From a virus, in the IMG/VR virus record IMGVR_UViG_3300036945_000174, positions 1 to 63,043 of that record: a stretch of DNA of 63,043 nucleotides. One strand, written 5' to 3'. Both the position numbers and the translations under genes were made by a program. Every line of letters begins with the position of its first letter. The first letter of the stretch is position 1. This document shows positions 28,877 through 37,500 of this stretch, piece after piece. Below the pieces are notes generated by a model, which was given only the letters and a program-made list of their open reading frames with translations, searched no databases and had not been told where the DNA came from.

Positions 28877-29592
28877 TGAACAATAGAAAGGTATATATTT
28901 ACAAAATAACTAATCCTGAAGGTAAAGTATATATTGGATCGACTGTTAATATTAAAGACAGAAAGTATAGATATAAAACAGCTAGGGTTAAAAGCCAAGT
29001 AAAAGTATATAACTCTATATTAAAATATGGTTTTGACAATCACAATTTTGAAATTATATTTGAATGTGATGAATCAAATAGAAATATCTACGAATCATTT
29101 TATGGAGAAAAGTTTGATGTTATAGGAGATAACGGATTAAACTTATCACTTCCAGCTTCAGGTGAATCTTATCCAGCTATGTCTTCAGAAACAAAAGCAA
29201 AAATAGGACTGGCACATAAAGGTAAGAAAATATCAGAATCTCAAAAACTATCTATTTCTAATAGTTCTAAAAAATATTTAGAAAATAATCCTCATCCTAT
29301 GTTAAATAAAACTCCTTGGAATAAAGGAAAGTCCTTTCTAAAAGGAGAATTAAATCCGATGTATGGTGTTAAAAGAAGTTTAGAATGGAAGATAAATCAC
29401 AGCTTATTAACAAAATCAATAGCTAAAAAAGGAGTTGATCATTTTAATTCTAAAATAGTATTAGATACTTACTTAGGTATTTTTTATTATAGCTGTAAGG
29501 AAGTTTCTGAATGCTACAATATAAAATACAGTACTTTAAAAGGAAAGCTTAATGGAACATCAAAAAACAATACTAACTTTAAATACGTATAG
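28876..29592 (+). CDS. GIY-YIG homing endonuclease with NUMOD3 motifs (238 aa)
   Basis: KVYIYKITNPEGKVYIGSTVNIKDRKY carries the GIY-YIG core (YIY…YIG) and the Arg. A catalytic Glu follows in NIYESFYGEKF. Then NUMOD3 repeats (SSETKAKIGLAHKGKKIS; LNKTPWNKGKS; GELNPMYGVKRS) and a C-terminal HTH-like NUMOD1 end. Same architecture as the gene at 4279-4863. Very AT-rich relative to neighbours. The ATG overlaps the preceding stop by one base. Confidence 0.9.
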   Translation: MNNRKVYIYKITNPEGKVYIGSTVNIKDRKYRYKTARVKSQVKVYNSILKYGFDNHNFEIIFECDESNRNIYESFYGEKFDVIGDNGLNLSLPASGESYPAMSSETKAKIGLAHKGKKISESQKLSISNSSKKYLENNPHPMLNKTPWNKGKSFLKGELNPMYGVKRSLEWKINHSLLTKSIAKKGVDHFNSKIVLDTYLGIFYYSCKEVSECYNIKYSTLKGKLNGTSKNNTNFKYV

Positions 29593-29594
29593 GT

Positions 29595-29810
29595 ATGGCA
29601 GATATAACGATGTGTAAACCGAAATACTGCGATCTATATAGCAGTTGTTATAGGTATATAACAGAACCGCACTCTATTATGCAGTCATATTTTATTGAAG
29701 AGCCTTACGATAAAAAAACTAAAACATGTGATTACTATTATGAAACAAAGTCCACTACAAAGAATATACAGGGTGATGAGCTATTACTACAAGATGGGCC
29801 ACAACTCTGA
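29595..29810 (+). CDS. Cys-rich small phage protein (71 aa)
   Basis: MCKPKYCDLYSSCYRYITEP and later CDYYYET place four Cys in a C-x5-C-x5-C…C arrangement that probably binds zinc. Similar ~60-aa proteins are common in flavobacterial phages. Function unknown. Confidence 0.7.
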   Translation: MADITMCKPKYCDLYSSCYRYITEPHSIMQSYFIEEPYDKKTKTCDYYYETKSTTKNIQGDELLLQDGPQL

Positions 29811-29851
29811 AAGAGTAAATAAAGTTTATAAAAACATTTTAAATAAAAAAT

Positions 29852-31051
29852 ATGGCAAAGAACAAGTATCCTAAAGAAATGCAGGACATGGTCAATGAAC
29901 TTGTAACTAACGGAATGTCAGTTACTAAGTCGGTAAAGAGGGCATGCGCTACTTTTGGTGTAGAGTTTACTGACGGAGTGAGGCGTACGTTTCATGACGT
30001 GGTAAATAAATCCGACACTAATCAGTACAAGAACGAGGTGCAACTATCAGCTATGAAGCCTGACGGAACTGTAATGAATATTGAGGAGTACTGCGTTCAC
30101 TACGGTATACCATTTGAACAAGCTAGGACGTATAAGTTAGTTACACATACTGGGACTCCGTACTATAATATAGCTAGTAATATTTTAAAGGCTGACGATA
30201 TTAGTAAGTTTTTTGATGATCTTCTTAAGGACTTATCAGAGCTTCCTAATAAACCAAAGACAATTGTAAGACAGCGTCCAGTAGATAATGAAACTTATTT
30301 ATTAGTAGTTGACCCAGCTGACTGTCATATTGGTAAGTTGTCCATGAGCTTCGAGACTGGAGAAGATTACAACAATCAGATCGCTGTTAAAAGAGTTAAG
30401 GAAGGTGTAGATGGTATTATAGAGAAGACTAAAGGATTTAATATCGATAAAGTATTATTTATTGGAGGTAATGATATTCTACATATCGATACACCTAAGA
30501 GAACAACTACATCTGGAACTCCACAGGACACTGACGGTATGTGGTATAACAACTTCTTAATCGCAAAGGAACTTTACATAGATGTACTTACTAGGCTTAT
30601 AGAGGTTGCTGATGTTCACTTTGTTTTCAACCCATCAAACCACGACTTTACACATGGATTCTTTTTAGCTAATGTTATTGAGACATACTTTAAGGACTGT
30701 AATAACATTACATTTGACTGTGATATTAAGCATAGAAAGTACTTCAGGTACTACGAAAACTTAATAGGAACAAGTCATGGTGATGGAGCTAAGACTCAGG
30801 ATCTACCGCTACTTATGGCTCAGGAAAGTCCAGAGTGGAGTAGCACTAAGCATAGATACGTTTATACTCATCACGTGCACCACAAGACGTCTAAAGACTT
30901 TATTGGAGTTACAGTTGAGAGTATGAGGAGCCCAAGTAGTGCAGATGGTTGGCACTCTAGAAACGGATACCAGCATGCACCAAAGGCTATTGAAGGATTT
31001 CTACATTCTAAAACTCACGGGCAGATTGCTCGTATAGTACACGTGTTCTAA
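29852..31051 (+). CDS. Calcineurin-like metallophosphoesterase (399 aa)
   Basis: An N-terminal helical DNA-binding-like region (~1-120) precedes a metallophosphoesterase domain: DPADCHIG (D-x-H), FIGGNDILHIDTP (GGND), NPSNHDFTHG (NHD), IGTSHGDGAK and YTHHVHHKT (H…H-x-H). Phage enzymes of this type are related to the Mre11/SbcD fold and are usually proposed DNA-repair phosphoesterases. No SbcC partner is present. Confidence 0.88.
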   Translation: MAKNKYPKEMQDMVNELVTNGMSVTKSVKRACATFGVEFTDGVRRTFHDVVNKSDTNQYKNEVQLSAMKPDGTVMNIEEYCVHYGIPFEQARTYKLVTHTGTPYYNIASNILKADDISKFFDDLLKDLSELPNKPKTIVRQRPVDNETYLLVVDPADCHIGKLSMSFETGEDYNNQIAVKRVKEGVDGIIEKTKGFNIDKVLFIGGNDILHIDTPKRTTTSGTPQDTDGMWYNNFLIAKELYIDVLTRLIEVADVHFVFNPSNHDFTHGFFLANVIETYFKDCNNITFDCDIKHRKYFRYYENLIGTSHGDGAKTQDLPLLMAQESPEWSSTKHRYVYTHHVHHKTSKDFIGVTVESMRSPSSADGWHSRNGYQHAPKAIEGFLHSKTHGQIARIVHVF

Positions 31052-31052
31052 C

Positions 31053-31271
31053 ATGAGAGTTGGTCTTAATAAAAAATTGAGAAAAAGATTTATGGTAGAC
31101 TACCTTGATGACAGGGTAGTACTACTAGATCTTAATACATTCAATGTGCACTATGCTACATGTACAAGGGACGCGCTTTACCTTATGTTAATTCAAACTA
31201 ACGACAAGGAATCATTAAAAAAAATAATTAAAAAAAAGAACTGGACAGCCAGTCATTTAAGAAGGACATGA
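31053..31271 (+). CDS. Hypothetical basic protein (72 aa)
   Basis: MRVGLNKKLRKRFMVDYLDD, beta middle, Lys-rich end. No family recognised. Starts one base after the phosphoesterase stop and overlaps the MazG gene by 4 nt. Confidence 0.65.
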   Translation: MRVGLNKKLRKRFMVDYLDDRVVLLDLNTFNVHYATCTRDALYLMLIQTNDKESLKKIIKKKNWTASHLRRT

Positions 31272-31585
31272 AACAAACATATAGATTATTAGAAACACAG
31301 ATTGAGGAGTGGGCAGAAGAAAAGGGTATACTTAAAAACGGTACCACAATGAAGCAAGCAGAGAAGACGCACGAAGAAGTTCTAGAACTAATCTCTGCTA
31401 TTGATGAAGATAATAGAGAAGAAATAATAGATGCTTTAGGTGATGTCTTTGTCACACTCATCATTCAGGCTAAGATGCAAAACCTTGACCTACTAGAATG
31501 CTTACAATCAGCTTATGACGTGATTAGTAAAAGATCAGGAGTCATGAAGAATGGAATGTTTGTAAAAGAGAAAGCCACTAATTAG
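31268..31585 (+). CDS. mazG: MazG-like nucleotide pyrophosphohydrolase (105 aa)
   Basis: KTHEEVLELISAIDEDNREEIIDALGDVFVTLIIQA contains the MazG metal-binding ExxE…ExxD helices, and EEWAEEKGIL at the start is typical of phage MazG. It would hydrolyse (d)NTPs or lower alarmone levels, prolonging host metabolism. The last gene of the plus-strand arm. Its final codons KATN-stop lie in the palindromic terminator. Confidence 0.88.
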   Translation: MKQTYRLLETQIEEWAEEKGILKNGTTMKQAEKTHEEVLELISAIDEDNREEIIDALGDVFVTLIIQAKMQNLDLLECLQSAYDVISKRSGVMKNGMFVKEKATN

Positions 31586-31592
31586 TGGCTTT
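31571..31592. terminator. Bidirectional 22-bp palindromic terminator between convergent arms
   Basis: AAAGCCACTAA/TTAGTGGCTTT is a perfect dyad, followed by TTTCTATTTTTAT on the plus strand and TCTCTTTTAC on the minus strand. Both converging genes end inside it and overlap by 8 nt, and each encodes KATN-stop from the same half-site. Confidence 0.85.
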
Positions 31593-34500
31593 TCTATTTT
31601 TATACTTATTGTAGTAGATATCTAAAGCTTTTCTACTTATAGGTCTCTCAGATCTTTTAGATATTTCTTCTAATTCTTTTCGTTCTTCTTCATCAAAACT
31701 ATTTCCGTATCTTTCGTTAAGTTTCATTGCTTGAACTTCTGGAACGTCTTCAAATATAATATCTAAAACTTCTCTATCTGATCCCATATTATTAATATAC
31801 GCCTTATATTTTTTAGCGTATTTCTCTCTATCTATAGGATCAAAGTTGGATTCTATTATCTTTTTAAATCCATTTCTATCAAGTTTATTACCAGAACTGT
31901 ATACTTCTTTTATTTCGTCATATACTTTTTGCTCCTTTTTCCAGATCTCAGTTTCTATTACTGCTTCTTTATATTCAAGTTCGTCTTGTTTTTTGTAGTT
32001 AATAATATTTTTATCAGTATATCTAACGACCTTCTTACCAAAAGCATCAACTACAGTAGACATTGCGCTAGAAACTTCCTTGCCAAAACCGTCCTTTTTA
32101 TGAAATAAACCATCCCAAGCTGAATACATAAGAGGGATAGCAGGATTGGTTGTTTCGGCAGTTATTATTTTTTCTGCCGCAACTTTAGATTTAGCAGGTG
32201 ATAATCCTGTTAATCTACCAAGATCTATATATATCTGATTTGTTTTATTATCAACTTCAGCTTCTGGTAGTATTTTTTTACCTCTAGGTTCTCTAAATAT
32301 TTTCTCTCCGGTAAATGTATCTTTATTTGCCCAATAACTTATAAGAGCTCCAGCTGTAGGGTTTCTACCTAACCATTCTTGAACATCTATAGGGAAAGGT
32401 ATTGATTTTAACGCTGATTGCTTTACTGGATCAGAGTCAAATTCATAATCAACTCCTTTACTATTGAGGAAAGACTTTAATAAAGCCTCTTCACTAGCTG
32501 TGCTTAAAATAGAGAATACAGGTATCTTTTTTATTCTATAATACTCATACTCTCCGTCTTTGTTTTTATTTCCAGTAAAAAATATATGGTAATTAGCTTT
32601 CTCGTAATTACTCACAGACTGCCAAGCTCTAATCATTTCTTTTAAAGATTTTTCATCATCTTCATCATCATTTCTTATACCCATCAATAGCATAGCAAAT
32701 GAAGTTGCAGACAATGCGCCACTCATTGCGGTATATTGAACTATATTTCTTGCAAATCTTCTAGGGTTTTTCGCGGCAAAAACAGCAAATTTTCTAATAC
32801 CCTGTAGACCTGCATTTAAGTATGGCATTAATACATTTGCAGTCTTAGCTAAATCACCTCCCTGATCAAAAGGCATAGTCTCTCTAGATTCTCTTGCGGC
32901 ATCCCACATTATATCGTCTAGTTCTTGACTATTAGGAGTTCTTCCGTTTTGTTTTTCAAATTCCTTTATTAGTTTTTCTTTATACTTGTCGTATACAGCT
33001 AATCTAAATGCGGTTTCTGAAGTATTACCTAAATACGAAAGAAAGTTACCGGTAGCTAACAATCCTTTTTTAACTCCTTTAACTAATTTATTAGTTGTAT
33101 TTCTTGATTCAAGAGCTTGTAATCCATCTCTAGACATTTGGTCTAAAGCTCCTCCGTGAGACAAATATTCTTTATATGTAGAATTATACGTATCATTAAG
33201 TACTGCTTTTTTAACAAAGTTCTTTATAAAGTCTCTAGCTATTTGAACGGTAGCTAAAGGTAAGAATCCAGAATATACATCGGTATTGTATAATACGTTT
33301 TGAAAATCATTAGCTACGTTTCCAAAAATAAATAACGGGTTACCTCCAGTCGCAAAAAACCTAAGTATGCCAGTACCAGATGCAGTACCCAAAATTTCTA
33401 AAGCTCTGTATTTTGTTTTAACGTCTAATAATTGATTAGCATAATTCTTATCTATTATTATATCTTTTTTATTACCATTTTCAAAAAACGAAATTTTTCT
33501 GAATCCATTAGGTAAATCTACAGTGTCATACTTATATTTTAAAGACCCGTCTTTTTTCTTTCCTATTACTGGATTTTCAACAATATAATCAGAAATACTA
33601 TCTTTTTCTTCTTTAGAAAGACTTTCAAATGCTTTATTAAACTCATTTAGCATTTTGTTTTCAAACGCTCTAGTTTTATTGGCATTAATTGTTGTAGCCA
33701 ACAACCATTTAGAGTCCATAATAATAGCATTATCATTTTCGTCTCCAAGTTTCATTATGTCTTTTTTAGCCATACCAAATCTCTTGGCTTCACTATCTAT
33801 CTCTTCAGTAGATGTGTTAGGTGACAATATGTATTTAATTGTTTTAATTGGAGAGTACTCATCGTTTTTAAATGCATCATAAGTTTCTTTTGATATTCTT
33901 CCAGAATCGTAAAGATCTCTAAGTGATTTTCTGTACTCATTAAAATACTCAGAAGCTCTATTGTTTAAATCTTCAAACTTTTTATCTCCCAATTCAGATT
34001 TAATTTTATCTAAATCATTATTTGCGTCTTCTAAAGAATATCCTTTCATACCTTTGTATAAAGGCCTTCCTTCTTTTACTCTTTTTTCATTAATCGACTT
34101 TATCCTTTTAGCGTAAATTATTTTATCCAAATAAGCAAGATCTGATTTTTTTAATCCTCCGTATATTCTTTTAGCAGCTTCTTTAAATTCGAAAGATGCA
34201 TATCCAGAAGCTCCAGACTTAGTAACTAATCTATTATATGCATTCTTGGCGTAAGTATTTCCAAAAGACAACATAAGGTCTTTTATATTTTTTTGTCTAT
34301 CAAATATTCTTCTGTACACATCATTAAGTAATTCTTTGTAGCCTCTAGTTTTTTCTAGATCACGAATAGCTTTATTACTTTCTTCGTAAATCTCATCTAC
34401 AGAAGGTCTATTAGCTTGCTTTCTACTCAAGACACTTTCTCCTAATCCTCCTACAGTATTAAAATAACCAAGAGCTCTAGATTTAGTATCGAAGTTTCCT

Positions 34501-37500
34501 TCTTCTACCATTAAATTAGCTAGTCTATTAAGAGTAACTCCATTATCTAATAAATATTGAGTAGCTTCATTGTTAGCAGGAGCATCTTCTTTTATAGAAT
34601 TAACATAATCATCCAGAACTTCAACCACAAAGCTATCTTTAAATTTCATTCTTAAAGACCTTCTTAATAAGTTTATTTCCTTATCATTTAATTCTCTATT
34701 AAATTCAGATACAGATTGCTTTCTATCCTTCAGCATTGTGTCAGAATCAGATATAACTACTTGCTCTTCCTTTGGCTTATCAGCTGTTTCAGATATTGGA
34801 GTAGCTTTTCTTTCTTCAGCAGTCATATTAGCTCTCTTCTCAACATTGAAAGCTTCTACCTCACCAGCAATAGATCTGTAAAGTTCTTCATCACTTTTAC
34901 TAACTAACTTAGAAAGTTTATCAAGATCTTCTTTTACACTTCCTGGATTTGGTTTAAACAAAGAGTTTTTAATGTTATTAAGAACCTTTCTAACACTAAA
35001 ATTTTTCTCGTACTTAATTCTAGCGTTGTATAAATCTTTAATTGTCTGAGAATTTCCTCCCACAGCAAAACCTTCTTCGTGTTGAATAAAATGTTGAACC
35101 TCATGTAGTAATGTAGATTTAGCTTCACTATCTGATAGACTATTAGATAGCATTATACGATTCTTACTTGGAATGTACATACCTTCAAACTTGTCACTGT
35201 TCATAAAAACAATGTCGATATTTTTAGCTTTAGGATACGCCTTAAATAGCTCAGGATAGTTTATAACTTCCGAAGCCTTACCATTTTTTTTGTTTTTAAA
35301 TTCAACAACACCTTCCTGTAAGTCATACTTCCATTTATTATCAGCTCCTTTTTCCCACCCAGTAGCAATGAATATATCTTCAGCTGATTTATTAGCAGCC
35401 TCCATTTCTTTTGCAGTGTCTAGATTGTTTTGAACCAACTTATCCTTAACGGATTTCTCACCTATAATTTGTTTTCTACCAGGGACATTAAACTCTGCAA
35501 CTTTAGGTATAGCTCCAGCACTACTAGTTACATTCTTTTTATCAAAATCAATATCTTCTGATTTTATAGATGTATTTTCTCCGTTTATATTATACTTTAC
35601 ATAAGAATCAGTAATATCATAAGATTTGTAAAACTCAGTAGGTTGGTATATACCGTTAATTTTCGCTAACAATGAATATCCAAAAGACGGGTGATGATCT
35701 ATATCACTTGGTTTTGTTTTAACTATCTCAAATGTAGAAGGATCAAAATCTACTATACCTATAATTTCACCTCCAGAAACTCCATTATTCAATGGATCCA
35801 TTATTCTATTATAAAATTCCTCTTTGTTTTTAATTCCTATAGCTGATTGAAATTTCTTATTAGAAGCTATGCTATTATTAAGAGCCTTTCTTAAATCAGG
35901 AGAAAGATTATTTTTAATATCTAGTAATTCTACTATTTTTTTAGGATCAGATTCAAAAGAGCTAAAATCATTTATTTTTTCTCCATACTTTTCTGAAAAT
36001 TTAGAGAATTTATCTTTAAGGGCTTCACTTCCTTTTATAGAATTATTAAAGGTATCTATTAATTCTTTATTTGTAAGTATGTTTTTATCTAAAATTAAAT
36101 CTACAAGTTCAGCAAATGTATGTTGTTGGAATTGCCACGATTGAGACTTAGTTCCTGAATGCGGAGCAAATAATTTAGCTCCTGATTTTTCAGCATTTCT
36201 AATAAATGTTTCAGCTTGAGCGTTTGTATTAAATGCTGCTAAGTTAGAAACATCTCCAATCTTTTTACCGTTAAGTTCCATCATATAAGGAACATATCCT
36301 TTACCTCCAAATAAATTTATATTATATCCATTGCCAAGATCAGTTTGACCAGCATTGGTATAGTCATACATATTAGTTATGAATTTACTTCCATTAAACT
36401 CTCTAATATCTATATCTTCAACAAATTTATTGATAAAATTCCTTGGATCGTCTTTTGCTTTTGGAGCTTTAACTGCATTTTGCTGTCTTGATATTTTAAA
36501 TATACCTACAAATCCTCCAGCACCTTCCTGATTAAATAGCTTAACATCTTCATTAGTAATAACCTCACCGCTAGCAACCTTACCGGATAAAGTATTCATA
36601 AAGTCAATAACTTCCTTATCGGTAAATTCTTTTATACCTACTAACTTAGCTAATTGATCTAACCATTCTTTGATTATGTTTTTAGCTGGTTGACTAAGAC
36701 TAGGAAAATTATCAGCTAAATAGCCAACAAGCTCTGCTAGTTTTTCTTCATCCCACAATTCTTTTTGTGAGTCATATCCGTTTTCTACAAAGTCCTGCAA
36801 TTTAGCCTTCATATCTGGAGGTAAAACTTTTTCAATAGCAGTAATCATTGCAGCAGTAACTCTTTGAGCAGCAGGATCAGATTTAACCATGTTCAAAAGA
36901 ACAGCATGGAAAACTTCATGCGCTACAGTTCTATTGTTAGCTCTATTTGGGTTAATATGTATTTTACCACCTACAAAAGCACCTCCGCTATTTTCATCTT
37001 TACCTTCGTTTATTGCGGCTTTATATTCTGCTTCTGTATTGTAAAGAATTATACCTGTGCCAGGAAGTATTTTTGACAAAGCAGTTTTAGCTTTTTGAAC
37101 TAAATCAGACAATTTATTTGTCTTTTCACTCTCATCAATAACTTCTTGTACAGTTACAGGACTTTCTTTTAAAGACTTAGCTTGATTAACAAATCCATCT
37201 CTATAAGCTATAGCATCATCATATCCAGTTTCTGGATCTTTAAATGTTTTTTCTTCAATATCTAATTCGTTATTAGGGTCATAAACCATAGCCACTACAT
37301 CAGGAGTACCATGCTTTTCTTTATTCCATCCTTCTGGAGCGTACTGCTCGTTAAATGGAGTTCTTGAAACTACTCTAAAACCAGCCTTCTCATATTGCTT
37401 AGTAAGGTATCCATCAAAGTTATCTAACTTAATACCTCCAGCCTCTATAGCTTTATTTAGCAAGTTTTGAGCTACGCCTTTTGCTTTAGAAGTTAATTTC

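Noticed and set aside
29776-29874. A 32-codon frame MSYYYKMGHNSERV… between the Cys-rich gene and the phosphoesterase
   Set aside because: It overlaps both neighbours in other frames and has no independent support. Possible, but not listed as a gene.
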